NCBI RefSeq assembly: GCF_000520715.1
Contig: NZ_ASSD01000529.1
Coordinates: 1-33,635, forward strand
DNA: 33,635 nt
Direction of reading: 5' to 3'
Origin: Paenibacillus zanthoxyli JH29
Lineage (GTDB): Bacteria > Bacillota > Bacilli > Paenibacillales > Paenibacillaceae
In this document: positions 7,968 to 16,286 of the stretch, one piece after another
Numbering within the stretch: position 1 is the stretch's first letter
Layout of the letters: each line of letters starts with the position of its first letter
Program-made: the position numbers and the translations under genes
Notes under the pieces: generated by a model
The model's database searches: none
The model's input: the letters and a program-made list of their open reading frames with translations, nothing else
Told to the model about the DNA's origin: nothing

Positions 7968-8681
7968 ATGCGTTTACGCGGAAGAAAAGGAATACGTGAA
8001 AGTCTGGAGCAGCAGACCGATCTGGTCGTGCTCGACCCTCGCAAACATAAAGGACAATGGTCCGGGCTCTTCGGCAACGCCCGCCCGATTTATGTCGAGT
8101 TCGGAATGGGGAAGGGGCAGTTTATCAGCCGGATGAGCCATAAATACCCCGAAATTAATTTTATCGGTGTGGATATGTATGACGAGTTGATTCGCCGGGC
8201 GGCGGAAAAGGCGCGGAATATCTGGGAACCGGAAGGTTTGGAAACGCCGCCGAATCTGAAGCTCGCGCTTGCCAATATCGAATATGCGGAAGAAGTGTTC
8301 GCTGAAGGAGAGCTGCAGCGCATCTACCTGAACTTCAGCGACCCCTGGCCCAAAACAAAGCACGCCCGCCGCAGATTGACACATCCCCGCTTCTTGGATA
8401 AGTATCGCGGGCTGTTGGACGGTATGGGAGAAATTCATTTGAAGACGGATTCGCGCAGTTTGTTTGAATTTTCCTTGAACGCGTTTGCCGACTTCGGTCT
8501 GCAGATGTCGAATATTTCGCTGGATCTCCATGCGGGAGGGATCAATGAAGAGCATGTCATGACCGAATACGAAACGAAATTTGTCGGCCAGGGCGTTCAG
8601 ATCCACCGCTGCGAGGCGATTGTCGGAGAGGAAGCGTTGAATCGGTATCAAGCCTCTCGTCTGGATAAGTACAGACTATAA
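7968..8681 (+). CDS. trmB: tRNA (guanine(46)-N7)-methyltransferase
   Basis: The 237-residue protein is TrmB, which methylates N7 of G46 in the variable loop of tRNA using SAM. Visible landmarks are MRLRGRKGIRE at the N-terminus, motif I VEFGMGKGQFISRM, the signature YLNFSDPWPKTKHARRRLTH, HLKTDSRSLFEFSL, and TEYETKFVGQGVQIHRCEA at the end. The ATG at 7968 is preferred over the in-frame GTG at 7953 because GAAAGGAG lies just before it and the protein then begins at the family's usual position. A terminator follows at 8706. It is transcribed apart from its left neighbour, whose terminator ends at about 7880. Confidence 0.95.
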   Translation: MRLRGRKGIRESLEQQTDLVVLDPRKHKGQWSGLFGNARPIYVEFGMGKGQFISRMSHKYPEINFIGVDMYDELIRRAAEKARNIWEPEGLETPPNLKLALANIEYAEEVFAEGELQRIYLNFSDPWPKTKHARRRLTHPRFLDKYRGLLDGMGEIHLKTDSRSLFEFSLNAFADFGLQMSNISLDLHAGGINEEHVMTEYETKFVGQGVQIHRCEAIVGEEALNRYQASRLDKYRL

Positions 8682-8705
8682 TCGGTATCCTATAACAAAA
8701 AGAGA

Positions 8706-8739
8706 GTCCTTCGGCTTAGGCCGGCAGGACCCTTTTTTT
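8706..8739 (+). terminator. rho-independent terminator after trmB
   Basis: GTCCTTCGGC pairs with GCCGGCAGGAC (one bulged base) around a TTAG loop and is followed by seven T residues. From here to 8904 I see only an AT-rich hairpin at 8791-8813 and no gene. Confidence 0.75.
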
Positions 8740-8904
8740 GCTCAAGCGTTTCAATGATGCTTCGAATTTCTTGGCAGGCTGCTGAACCCTATTTTTCATA
8801 CGGGTATAAAAATGCAGGTATAGGGCAAGTGTGGTAAGGCGGTTAATGATATCCGGTTATGTTCACCTGCCCCCCGATTGGTCGTAGGTCCGGAGATACG
8901 GGCT

Positions 8905-9432
8905 CTAACTCCATAATGCAACCGTGCCGGCCGCGACCGCGCTGCCGATCAGTGCGCCAGCCGCCACATCGGAAGGATAGTGAAGCCCAAGATAGATCCG
9001 CGAGAATCCAACCGACAAGGCAAGCGGCAGCAGGATGAAGCCCAGGACGGGGAAAGCCGCCACATAAGGCACTGTGGAAGCGAAGATTGCCGTCGTATGC
9101 CCGGAAGGAAACGAATGGTCTTTGAGCGGATTGCGGAACGTATTCGTTCCGGGCAGGGCCACATAAGGGCGGACCCTGGGATACAGCTTTTTGGCGACGG
9201 CCACGGGAAGGTGGCTGACGGCCAGGGCGATCAGCGCCTGTTGGGCAGGCAGCTTCAGCGTATGGGGGGTAACCCCCCATACCAGAAGACTGATCCCGAT
9301 GCTGGCGGTTGCTCCGCCCAGATGAGTCAGATAGAAAAGCCAGAAATTCAGATAACGGTTGTGCAGCCGGCCATTGATCCAATGAAACAGACGCCGCTCT
9401 GCAGTAAGCAGCTTTAACATTTTAGTTCTCAT
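8905..9432 (-). CDS. PAP2-family membrane phosphatase
   Basis: The 175-residue protein has the three acid-phosphatase motifs of the PAP2 superfamily: KKLYPRVRP (81-89), PSGH (109-112) and SRIYLGLHYPSD with His151 and Asp155. About five hydrophobic segments make it an integral membrane protein with the active site expected on the outer face. Likely substrates are lipid phosphates such as undecaprenyl pyrophosphate or phosphatidylglycerol phosphate; the family name does not settle which. The ATG at 9432 has GGAGGGACC just upstream. The longer frame from 9504 lacks a ribosome site. It runs divergently from the GT2 gene, so a joint role in envelope polymer synthesis is possible but unproven. Confidence 0.87.
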   Translation of the reverse strand: MRTKMLKLLTAERRLFHWINGRLHNRYLNFWLFYLTHLGGATASIGISLLVWGVTPHTLKLPAQQALIALAVSHLPVAVAKKLYPRVRPYVALPGTNTFRNPLKDHSFPSGHTTAIFASTVPYVAAFPVLGFILLPLALSVGFSRIYLGLHYPSDVAAGALIGSAVAAGTVALWS

Positions 9433-9512
9433 AGTGGTCCCTCCGCTAATAACGGCCGCAGGATTTACGGCGTTAATTAGGATAACCCGCTTTAGCCTAT
9501 ACAACTAACTTT

Positions 9513-9542
9513 ATCATACTTTTTTGCACGAAACGATTTCAA
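9513..9542 (-). promoter_or_regulatory. sigma-A promoter of the PAP2 gene
   Basis: On the complementary strand TTGAAA (9542-9537) and TATGAT (9518-9513) are separated by 18 bases. Transcription would begin near 9506, about 75 bases before the gene. Confidence 0.6.
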
Positions 9543-9576
9543 GAAAAAGGTCGATTTTTCGCGAAAAATGACAGTT

Positions 9577-9605
9577 TTGACTTGGATGCCTTTAAGCCGT
9601 ACAAT
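9577..9605 (+). promoter_or_regulatory. strong sigma-A promoter upstream of the GT2 gene
   Basis: TTGACT (9577-9582) and TACAAT (9600-9605) are 17 bases apart. The predicted start near 9612 leaves an untranslated leader of about 230 bases before the glycosyltransferase. The leader holds a small AGCGG-AAC-CCGCT hairpin near 9711-9723 but no riboswitch class I can name. Confidence 0.7.
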
Positions 9606-9840
9606 GGTTCAAGCGGACTTCCCACGTTTATATGGTAACAGAGAAAATAATGTGTTCTGTAAAATCTAGAACGCAAGCGAAAACTCCATATGGACGGCAT
9701 ATATAACAAAGAGCGGAACCCGCTGAGGACAAAGGCACGTTCCATACCTGTCGCTTAGAATTGCAACAAAAGGGTCATTTATTACGTTCAAAGGTCAGAA
9801 AAAAAGAACCTGAACAAAAAAAAGGGGGCATCGAAGGATC

Positions 9841-11079
9841 ATGGCAGATGCAATTTTTGTAACGCTCCAAGTGATCTTGGCGCTAATTGCGGTTTACCAG
9901 TTTGGCTTCTCGTTGTTCGGACTGCACAGGAAGAAGAAGAAAGAGCTTTTCCCGCCGGAAAAATCATTTGCCGTGCTCGTAGCCGCGCATAACGAAGAAC
10001 AAGTGGTCGGGGCGCTTATGGAGAACCTGAAGCAGCTGAATTATCCGAAGGAACTATATGACGTGTTCGTTATCTGCGATAACTGTACGGACGGAACGGC
10101 CCGCATTGTCCGGGAGCATGGCATGACCGCCTGCGTCCGTACCAACAATAATTTGAGAGGCAAAGGCTACGCAATCGAATGGATGCTGGGGAAACTTTGG
10201 GAAATGCCGCGCCAGTACGACGCCGTCGTGATGTTCGATGCCGATAACTTGGCCCATACCGACTTTCTGATGGAGATGAACAATGATCTCTGTTCCGGAG
10301 CGAAAGTCATTCAGGGCTACATCGACACGAAGAATCCGGAGGATTCTTGGATTACCGCAGCCTATGGCATTTCTTACTGGTATATTAACCGGCTGTGGCA
10401 GCTGTCACGCCACAATGTGGGGATGGCCAACTTTCTTGGCGGAACGGGCATGTGCTTCGAAACGGATCTGCTCAAGGAAATGGGCTGGGGAGCAACCAGT
10501 CTTGTAGAAGACCTGGAGTTCACCATGCGCAGCGCGTCGAAGGGCGTATATCCGGAGTTCAACTACGACGCTAAAGTGTTTGACGAGAAGCCGCTTACGT
10601 TCAAGGCGTCGTCCAGGCAGAGGCTTCGCTGGATGCAAGGGCATTTTACCGTCGCCCGCCGTTATTTCTTCCCTCTGCTGTGGCAGAGTATTAAAGAACG
10701 CAGCTTGACCAAGTTTGATCTGGCCCTGTACGGCGTTAACGTCTATATTGTCCTGCTGACATTCCTGATGACCGCGGTGATGTGGATCGACAGCTCGCTG
10801 CTGGGCGGCCCGCATATCGCCAACCTGTACGGCTACCTGCCTTTATGGCTGAGCTATATCGCTGTTGCCGCCAATGTGTTTACCTTTTTCGTATCGATGA
10901 TTCTAGAAAAGGTAAAGTTCAAAAAGGTGTACGCCTACATGTTGCTGTTCCCGATTTACCTGATTTCATGGTATCCGATTACGTTCTACGCGTTCTTTAC
11001 GCAAAACAACAAGCAATGGAGCCACACGAAGCATACCCGCGTCGTGCGTCTGGAGGAAGTTCAAAGCAAGCAGGGATAG
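9841..11079 (+). CDS. membrane-bound family 2 glycosyltransferase
   Basis: This 412-residue protein has one N-terminal membrane helix (about 3-28), a cytosolic GT-A domain and several C-terminal membrane helices (about 295-390). Active-site signatures are VLVAAHNEEQVV (46-56), CDNCTDGTARI, the D-x-D metal site FDADN (Asp133, Asp135), EDLEF (223-227) and the acceptor-site QRLRW (260-264). The D,D,D,Q-x-x-R-W pattern belongs to processive synthases such as cellulose, hyaluronan or poly-GlcNAc synthases, so polysaccharide synthesis at the membrane is likely; the sugar is unknown. The ATG at 9841 follows a purine-rich stretch with GGGGG and AAGGA. No partner synthase or export genes flank it. Confidence 0.87.
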   Translation: MADAIFVTLQVILALIAVYQFGFSLFGLHRKKKKELFPPEKSFAVLVAAHNEEQVVGALMENLKQLNYPKELYDVFVICDNCTDGTARIVREHGMTACVRTNNNLRGKGYAIEWMLGKLWEMPRQYDAVVMFDADNLAHTDFLMEMNNDLCSGAKVIQGYIDTKNPEDSWITAAYGISYWYINRLWQLSRHNVGMANFLGGTGMCFETDLLKEMGWGATSLVEDLEFTMRSASKGVYPEFNYDAKVFDEKPLTFKASSRQRLRWMQGHFTVARRYFFPLLWQSIKERSLTKFDLALYGVNVYIVLLTFLMTAVMWIDSSLLGGPHIANLYGYLPLWLSYIAVAANVFTFFVSMILEKVKFKKVYAYMLLFPIYLISWYPITFYAFFTQNNKQWSHTKHTRVVRLEEVQSKQG

Positions 11080-11118
11080 AGCCGCGTAACAGCATGTGCA
11101 TAATGCTTGAGATTATGG

Positions 11119-11148
11119 TTGACATCACTAAGCTAAATGGTGTAAACT
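11119..11148 (+). promoter_or_regulatory. sigma-A promoter of the infC operon
   Basis: A consensus TTGACA (11119-11124) and TAAACT (11143-11148) are 18 bases apart, giving a start near 11155, at the left end of the L20 leader. Confidence 0.7.
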
Positions 11149-11154
11149 ATTTGA

Positions 11155-11311
11155 GTGCGCTAAATTAATTGGAGATTGCAAGCAGAAGCACCGGCTTCTC
11201 ACCTGATCGGCTAATAGCCGGCTGGTTTTGATCTCAATGCTTTATGAATGCTGTTCGTTCATGAACGTTGATCAAACGGGTTGTCGGTAATTTCCGGCAC
11301 CCGTTTTTTAT
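11155..11311 (+). ncRNA. L20 leader (ribosomal protein autoregulatory attenuator)
   Basis: Between the promoter and infC lies a structured leader: a perfect AGAAGC/GCTTCT hairpin around 11187-11202, then CGGCT/AGCCG, then an intrinsic terminator at 11275-11310. The stretch CACCGGCTTCTCACCTGAT resembles the conserved part of the L20 leader found before infC-rpmI-rplT in Bacillales, where L20 binds the leader and favours termination. The match was recognised by eye and by context, not by a covariance search. Confidence 0.75.
11275..11310 (+). terminator. attenuator terminator of the L20 leader
   Basis: AACGGGTTGTCGG pairs with CCGGCACCCGTT (with G-U pairs) and is followed by a T-run. It lies in the leader before infC, so it should be conditional rather than a true operon end. 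Confidence 0.75.
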
Positions 11312-11364
11312 TTGGGTAGAAGCTGTTTTATTTATTAGCCAATCAGATCCGGAGGTGGAGAGTT

Positions 11365-11877
11365 ATCAGTAAGGACCATATGATCAATGATGAGATTCGG
11401 GCGAGAGAAGTCCGCTTGGTTGGCCCGGAGGGAGAACAAATCGGGATTAAACCGATCCGCGAAGCGTTGCAAATGGCAATCGATCTTAATCTGGATTTAG
11501 TCAATGTAGCGCCGCAGGCAAAGCCGCCGGTATGCCGCATCATGGATTACGGCAAGTTCCGTTACGAGCAGCAGAAGAAAGAGAAGGAAGCCCGTAAGAA
11601 TCAGAAGATCGTGGACATCAAGGAAGTTTGGTTCCGCGCTAACATTGAAGAACATGACTATCAGACGAAGTTCCGTAATGTGGTTAAGTTCTTGAATGAA
11701 GGCGACAAGGTGAAATGTTCCGTCCGCTTCCGCGGACGCGAAATTACCCACGCGAACATCGGCCAGAAAATTCTGGAGCGCGTCAAGTTGGAAGTGGCCG
11801 AGATTTCCGTTGTGGAGCGCCAGCCCAAGCTGGAAGGCCGCAGCATGATCATGATTTTGGCGCCCAAATCATCTTAA
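11365..11877 (+). CDS. infC: translation initiation factor IF-3
   Basis: IF-3 binds the 30S subunit, checks start codons and prevents premature 70S formation. The 170-residue product has the N-domain (INDEIRAREVRLVGPEGEQIGIK), the basic linker (YEQQKKEKEARKNQK) and the C-domain. The start appears to be ATC at 11365. GGAGGTG (11351-11357) is 7 bases from it, and reading from there gives SKDHMINDEIRARE, which matches the usual IF-3 N-terminus. The first ATG (11380) is 22 bases from the same site, too far. AUU or AUC starts are a known feature of infC and let IF-3 repress itself. It is first in the infC-rpmI-rplT operon. Confidence 0.95.
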   Translation: MSKDHMINDEIRAREVRLVGPEGEQIGIKPIREALQMAIDLNLDLVNVAPQAKPPVCRIMDYGKFRYEQQKKEKEARKNQKIVDIKEVWFRANIEEHDYQTKFRNVVKFLNEGDKVKCSVRFRGREITHANIGQKILERVKLEVAEISVVERQPKLEGRSMIMILAPKSS

Positions 11878-11909
11878 ACAAGCAGCATAACTATTGAGGA
11901 GGAAACACA

Positions 11910-12110
11910 ATGCCTAAAATGAAAACCCACAGCAGCCTTAAAGGCCGCTTCAAAATTACCGGAACGGGTAAAGTAACGCGCTACAAAGCTTACAAAAACC
12001 ATCTGCTGTCCCACAAGTCCAAGCGCGCTAAGCGGGTTCTGGGAACCAACCCTGAAATGGCTCCCGGCGACGTAAGACGTCTGAAGCAAGGCCTAGCTAA
12101 CTTGAAATAG
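11910..12110 (+). CDS. rpmI: 50S ribosomal protein L35
   Basis: The 66-residue, very basic protein starts [22 protein letters not shown] and has the internal KRAKRVL and the C-terminal [12 protein letters not shown] typical of L35 (bL35). The ATG follows GAGGAGG at good spacing. It sits 32 bases after infC and 33 before rplT in the classic operon order. Confidence 0.98.
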   Translation: MPKMKTHSSLKGRFKITGTGKVTRYKAYKNHLLSHKSKRAKRVLGTNPEMAPGDVRRLKQGLANLK

Positions 12111-12143
12111 TTCTATCACACAATTTTTGGGAGGTTTATTAAT

Positions 12144-12503
12144 ATGGCAAGAGTTAAAGGCGGCTTCGTCGTTCGTCGTAAACATAAAAAGGTACTGAAA
12201 CTGGCAAAAGGTTATTTCGGTTCGAAACACCGCATTTTCAAAACCGCTAAAGAACAGGTAATGAAATCGCTGGTCTATGCTTACCGTGACCGTCGTCAAA
12301 CGAAACGCAACTTCCGCAGACTGTGGATCGTTCGTATCAACGCCGCAGCCCGTCTGAACGGCCTGTCCTACAACAAGCTGGTACACGGCCTGAAGCTGGC
12401 TGGAGTGGACATCAACCGCAAAATGCTGGCTGACCTCGCTGTAAACGATCTGAACGCATTCAACTCGCTGGCTACCGTAGCCAAAGAGAAGATCAACGCG
12501 TAA
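12144..12503 (+). CDS. rplT: 50S ribosomal protein L20
   Basis: The 119-residue basic protein is L20 (bL20), an early 23S rRNA assembly protein and, in Bacillales, the repressor that binds the leader of this operon. It begins [24 protein letters not shown] (shown in part) and carries the family segments [14 protein letters not shown] and [19 protein letters not shown]. The ATG follows GGGAGG. A strong terminator ends the operon 19 bases downstream. Confidence 0.98.
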   Translation: MARVKGGFVVRRKHKKVLKLAKGYFGSKHRIFKTAKEQVMKSLVYAYRDRRQTKRNFRRLWIVRINAAARLNGLSYNKLVHGLKLAGVDINRKMLADLAVNDLNAFNSLATVAKEKINA

Positions 12504-12521
12504 GCAGCTGCCTATTATATG

Positions 12522-12566
12522 AAAAGCACCGCTTCCGGGGATTCCCGAGCAGCGGTGCTTTTTTTT
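12522..12566. terminator. terminator after rplT, possibly bidirectional
   Basis: AAAAGCACCGCT (12522-12533) pairs with AGCGGTGCTTTT (from 12551), followed by eight T residues on the plus strand. The A residues at the left also give a T-run for the convergent thioesterase gene. Confidence 0.85.
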
Positions 12567-12593
12567 GCGGAAGTATTTGAAGATGGAAGCCGG

Positions 12594-13136
12594 TTACTCC
12601 CAGTACTTTGTCGTTATAAGCTGAGAGGCCAGCTTCTTGCTGGCGGCGCGTCTGACTTTCCGCTGCTCCGACCGTTCCTCCGCCAAATCGCTGACCAGCT
12701 TCTCTTCGTCCGTCTCGGGGATAACACTGGGTACAGGGGCCGGTTTACCGTCAGACCCGATAGCCACAAAGGTGAGAAAGGAAGTGGCCGCCACGGTGCG
12801 TTCGCCTGAATATAGATTTTCGGCTATGACCTTAACGAATACCTCTATGCTGGTGCGGCCGGTCCAGGATACAAAGGATTCAAAACAGAACGAATCGGTG
12901 GGCCGGATCGGGGACAAGAAGTCAACGGAATCAGTGGAGGCGGTAACGACGCTGCATCGGCAGTGACGCATCGCGGAGATCGAGGCGACTTCATCTATGT
13001 TACTCATCAGCTTGCCGCCGAAAAGGGTCTGATGATTGTTGATATCGTTCGGGAAGACCCGTCCCGTTTTGAATACACGTGATTCTCGGCAGTATTTCGA
13101 AGCCGGAGCTGCCGGCTGGGATGATTCACTCATCAT
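12594..13136 (-). CDS. acyl-CoA thioesterase, hotdog fold (YkhA-like)
   Basis: The 180-residue protein has the hotdog thioesterase signature NHQTLFGGKLMSNIDEVASISAMRHC and the later segment FLSPIRPTDSFCFESFVSWTGRTSIEV, as in hexameric YkhA/BACH-type enzymes that hydrolyse acyl-CoA to free acid and CoA. The tail after about residue 145 is highly charged. The first of two tandem ATG codons (13136) is chosen because AAAGGAAG lies 6-7 bases upstream; the frame from 13169 has no such site. It is a single gene, convergent with rplT and divergent from the ABC transporter operon. Confidence 0.85.
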   Translation of the reverse strand: MMSESSQPAAPASKYCRESRVFKTGRVFPNDINNHQTLFGGKLMSNIDEVASISAMRHCRCSVVTASTDSVDFLSPIRPTDSFCFESFVSWTGRTSIEVFVKVIAENLYSGERTVAATSFLTFVAIGSDGKPAPVPSVIPETDEEKLVSDLAEERSEQRKVRRAASKKLASQLITTKYWE

Positions 13137-13171
13137 GATAGGCTTCCTTTCCATGGAATTGATAGGCATTT

Positions 13172-13200
13172 ATAATAATGGAATTCCCTTTATTATGCAA
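13172..13200 (-). promoter_or_regulatory. sigma-A promoter of the thioesterase gene
   Basis: On the complementary strand TTGCAT (13200-13195) and TATTAT (13177-13172) are 17 bases apart, about 30 bases before the gene start. Confidence 0.55.
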
Positions 13201-13314
13201 TACTATTTTAACTAATTTTACATGAGAGGGCTATAAATATTACATAACAGGTTAGAGTAAGCGGTTTATCGCAGGAAAATGCAAATTTTTATTAACCGGA
13301 GGTCATTAATTCAC

Positions 13315-13343
13315 TGGATTTTACGGTTTTTACCCGTTATAAT
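13315..13343 (+). promoter_or_regulatory. candidate promoter of the BMP-family ABC operon
   Basis: A perfect TATAAT at 13338-13343 lies 68 bases before the lipoprotein gene, but the sequence 17 bases upstream (TGGATT) is a poor -35 box. An activator may be needed, or the true promoter differs. Confidence 0.4.
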
Positions 13344-13410
13344 TTGTTTCAATGGCATGTCCAAGGAGAACATAGAAGACATCCAATTTCTTTAAGGGGG
13401 ATCACAATCG

Positions 13411-14475
13411 ATGAAAAAGATTTACCAGCTGTCTCTTGTTATGCTGCTTGCGTTCACGGTCATTCTGGCCGGTTGCGGAAGCGACAATAACAATGCGTCT
13501 GGAGACACAGGCACTAATACTGGAACCAATACGGGCTCCGGCGAAGCTACAACGGACAACTCCAATATCAAAATTGGTATGGTTACCGACGTTGGCGGCG
13601 TAAACGACAAATCGTTTAACCAATCCGCTTGGGAAGCCCTGAAAGCCCTTGAGAAAGAAAGTGGTGTGAAGGTTCAATATCTGCAAAGTAATTCCAGTGC
13701 GAACTATGAGCCGAACCTGAACCAATTTGTAAAAGACGGTTATTCTCTGACTTGGGGTATTGGCTTTGACATGGGTGACTCCCTGAAAAAAGTTGCCGGC
13801 GAGAATCCTGACGCCAAGCTGGCTATCATCGACAACGTAGTAGATGCTCCTAACGTTGAGTCCGTTACCTTCTCCGAGAACGAAGGGTCGTTCCTGGTCG
13901 GCGTTGTTGCGGGTCTGACTACGAAGACGAATAAAGTAGCCTTTATCGGTGGTATGCAAAGCCCGGTAATCAAACGTTTTGAAGCAGGATTTAAAGCGGG
14001 TGTTGCAGCAGTTAATCCGAGCGCAAAAGTAACGGTTACTTATGCCGGTGCTTATGACAAGCCGGATACAGGCAAATCCTTGGCGGCGACGCTGTACGAT
14101 GCCGGTAATGACATCATCTTCCCTGCGGCAGGCGCAACGGGCAATGGCGTATTCAACGAAGCGAAATCCCGCAACAAAGCCGGCGGCTCGAAGGTATGGG
14201 TTATCGGCGTGGACAAGGACCAATCCCTTGAATTTGGCGACGACGTTACGCTGACCTCCATGATGAAACGTGTTGACGAAGCGGTTAAGGTTGTTTCCAA
14301 GCAAGTTATCGACGGCACCTTCAAGGGCGGCACAACTACCGTGCTCGGCTTGAAAGACAACGGTGTAGGTCTGCCGGAAACATCTAAAGCGAACGTAAGC
14401 GCGGATATCCTGGCTAAAGTAGACGATTACAAACAACAAATCATCGATGGAAAGATTAAAGTTCCTACTGAATAA
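13411..14475 (+). CDS. nupN: BMP-family nucleoside-binding lipoprotein of ABC importer
   Basis: The 354-residue protein has a lipoprotein signal: basic start MKKIYQ, a hydrophobic stretch, and the lipobox LAGC with Cys22 as the lipidated residue. A Thr/Asn/Gly-rich linker follows (about 24-52). The mature domain begins IKIGMVTDVGGVNDKSFNQSAW, the BMP/Med/PnrA family signature of nucleoside-binding proteins. With the three following genes it matches the guanosine importer NupNOPQ of B. subtilis, so purine nucleoside uptake is the best guess; the exact ligand is inferred. The ATG follows AAGGGGG with a 10-base gap. A stem-loop after the stop may keep this mRNA segment more abundant than the rest. 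Confidence 0.85.
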   Translation: MKKIYQLSLVMLLAFTVILAGCGSDNNNASGDTGTNTGTNTGSGEATTDNSNIKIGMVTDVGGVNDKSFNQSAWEALKALEKESGVKVQYLQSNSSANYEPNLNQFVKDGYSLTWGIGFDMGDSLKKVAGENPDAKLAIIDNVVDAPNVESVTFSENEGSFLVGVVAGLTTKTNKVAFIGGMQSPVIKRFEAGFKAGVAAVNPSAKVTVTYAGAYDKPDTGKSLAATLYDAGNDIIFPAAGATGNGVFNEAKSRNKAGGSKVWVIGVDKDQSLEFGDDVTLTSMMKRVDEAVKVVSKQVIDGTFKGGTTTVLGLKDNGVGLPETSKANVSADILAKVDDYKQQIIDGKIKVPTE

Positions 14476-14508
14476 TTATTTCTCCCAAATTAAATAAGAT
14501 CGGAAGAA

Positions 14509-14542
14509 GAACCAAGGCCGGTTATTTTAGCTGGCCTTGTTC
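14509..14542 (+). other. intercistronic stem-loop after the lipoprotein gene
   Basis: CAAGGCC (14513-14519) pairs with GGCCTTG (14533-14539), extended by GAA/TTC. There is no proper T-run, so it is probably a partial terminator or 3' end stabiliser. The 272-base gap to the ATPase also holds a TACCGC/GCGGTA hairpin at 14639-14662 and no gene. Confidence 0.55.
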
Positions 14543-14747
14543 TTAGTTAGAGAGTAAAATTAGAAAGACTGGCTTGGCCCAATCCAGGGCGAGTACGTTT
14601 ATCTGCTGCGTTTATCTAGTAGGTTAATCCGGCTTAGTTACCGCTCCAGGAAAGGGGCGGTACAGCCATGTCTAAGGAATTCGGAGGTTCAGAACTCCAT
14701 CCATGATCGGCAAAGCTATAATATATTCCTGTAATGAGGGTGATTCC

Positions 14748-16286
14748 ATGAGTGCTGCGCCTTCTGTCGTAGAGTTGAAGCAAATCACAAAACGCTTTCC
14801 CGGTATTGTCGCCAATGACTCCATCAGCCTGACGCTGGAGAAAGGCGAGATTCATGCGCTGCTAGGCGAGAATGGAGCAGGCAAGTCTACACTAATGAAC
14901 ATCGTATTCGGACTGTATCAGCCCGATGAAGGCAGTATTGAAATCGGCGGGAAACCGGTAATAATCGATAGCCCGAATAAAGCCATTGAGCTTGGCATTG
15001 GTATGGTGCACCAGCATTTCAAGCTTGTAGAGCCTTTTACGGTGACCGAGAATATTATTCTTGGAACCGAACCGAAGAAAGGTCTTAAAATCGACTATAA
15101 ATCCGCAGCGGAACAAGTCCGCAAGCTATCGGAGCTGTACGGTCTTCAAGTTAATCCGCAGGCCAAAATCCATGATATTTCCGTAGGGATGCAGCAGCGT
15201 GTGGAAATTATGAAAACCTTGTACCGAGGTGCGGATATTCTTATATTTGACGAACCCACCGCCGTGCTTACCCCTCAGGAAATCAATGAGCTCATGGCGA
15301 TTATGAAACGCCTGGTCGCCGAGGGCAAATCCATCATTCTGATTACCCATAAGCTGAAAGAAATCATGTCCATTTCAGACCGGGTTACCATTATTCGCCG
15401 AGGCAAGGTAATCGACACCGTCAAAACGTCGGAGACCAATCCGAACGAACTGGCGGAAAAAATGGTCGGACGGGATGTAACGTTTAAAGTAGACAAGCAG
15501 GCTCCGAACATCGGGAAGACGGTACTGAAGCTGGACGGAGTTAGCAGCAAGAATAAGGAAGGCATCCCCGTATTGAATAATCTCAGCTTTGAAGTTAAGG
15601 CTGGGGAAATTCTGGGCATAGCCGGTGTTGACGGAAACGGACAGAGCGAGCTGATCCAGGCAATCACGGGTCTCCGTAAAATCGATTCCGGTTCGATTGC
15701 TATCGAAGGGAAAGAGGTAGCCAATCTGTCTCCGCGTAAAATATCGGAAATGAATGTTTCGCATATTCCGGAGGACCGGCATAAGCACGGACTCGTGCTT
15801 GATTTTACCGTAAGTGAGAATATGGTGCTTGAAACCTATTACAAAAGCCCTTATAACCGGAATGGATTTATGGATAGCGAAGTCATTGACAAGCATGCCG
15901 AGGAGCTGGTTAGAGCGTTCGACGTGCGTACGCCATCGATTCACAATACAGCGCGTTCTCTGTCCGGCGGCAACCAGCAAAAAGCAATTATTGCGCGGGA
16001 AATAGACAAAGAGCCAACCCTGCTCATCGCGGCACAGCCGACGCGGGGGCTTGATGTGGGCGCTATCGAGTTTGTGCAGAAACAGCTCATTGCCCAGCGG
16101 GATCAAGGAAAGGCCGTGCTGTTAGTTTCATTCGAGCTGGACGAAATTATGAATGTGTCCGACCGCATCGCCGTTATTTACGAAGGGCAAATTGTTGGCG
16201 AGGTCTATCCGAAGGATACGAATGATCAGGAGCTCGGGCTTATGATGGCGGGCAGCTTGAAGCGGGGAGGTAAAGCGGGTGAATAA
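14748..16286 (+). CDS. nupO: nucleoside ABC transporter ATPase with two ABC modules
   Basis: The 512-residue protein contains two fused ABC domains, as in RbsA/NupO-type importers. The first has Walker [10 protein letters not shown] (40-48), signature [11 protein letters not shown] and Walker [12 protein letters not shown]. The second has a degenerate Walker [11 protein letters not shown], without the Lys, but a good signature [15 protein letters not shown] and [15 protein letters not shown]. This asymmetry is normal for the family. The ATG at 14748 is used because GAGGGTG lies 6 bases upstream; the in-frame ATG at 14703 adds 15 residues of poor quality. The last 8 bases overlap the next gene, indicating translational coupling. 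Confidence 0.9.
   Translation: MSAAPSVVELKQITKRFPGIVANDSISLTLEKGEIHALLGENGAGKSTLMNIVFGLYQPDEGSIEIGGKPVIIDSPNKAIELGIGMVHQHFKLVEPFTVTENIILGTEPKKGLKIDYKSAAEQVRKLSELYGLQVNPQAKIHDISVGMQQRVEIMKTLYRGADILIFDEPTAVLTPQEINELMAIMKRLVAEGKSIILITHKLKEIMSISDRVTIIRRGKVIDTVKTSETNPNELAEKMVGRDVTFKVDKQAPNIGKTVLKLDGVSSKNKEGIPVLNNLSFEVKAGEILGIAGVDGNGQSELIQAITGLRKIDSGSIAIEGKEVANLSPRKISEMNVSHIPEDRHKHGLVLDFTVSENMVLETYYKSPYNRNGFMDSEVIDKHAEELVRAFDVRTPSIHNTARSLSGGNQQKAIIAREIDKEPTLLIAAQPTRGLDVGAIEFVQKQLIAQRDQGKAVLLVSFELDEIMNVSDRIAVIYEGQIVGEVYPKDTNDQELGLMMAGSLKRGGKAGE

Noticed and set aside
9525..9542. CcpA cre-like sequence over the PAP2 -35 box
   Set aside because: The core TGAAATCG fits, but the conserved final CA is missing, so the match is too weak to report.
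13203..13410. Purine riboswitch or CodY box before the nucleoside importer
   Set aside because: Neither the purine riboswitch core nor a good AATTTTCWGAAAATT match was found by eye.
13402..14439. 345-codon minus-strand frame opposite the BMP lipoprotein gene
   Set aside because: The plus-strand protein has a lipobox and family signature; the antisense product has none.
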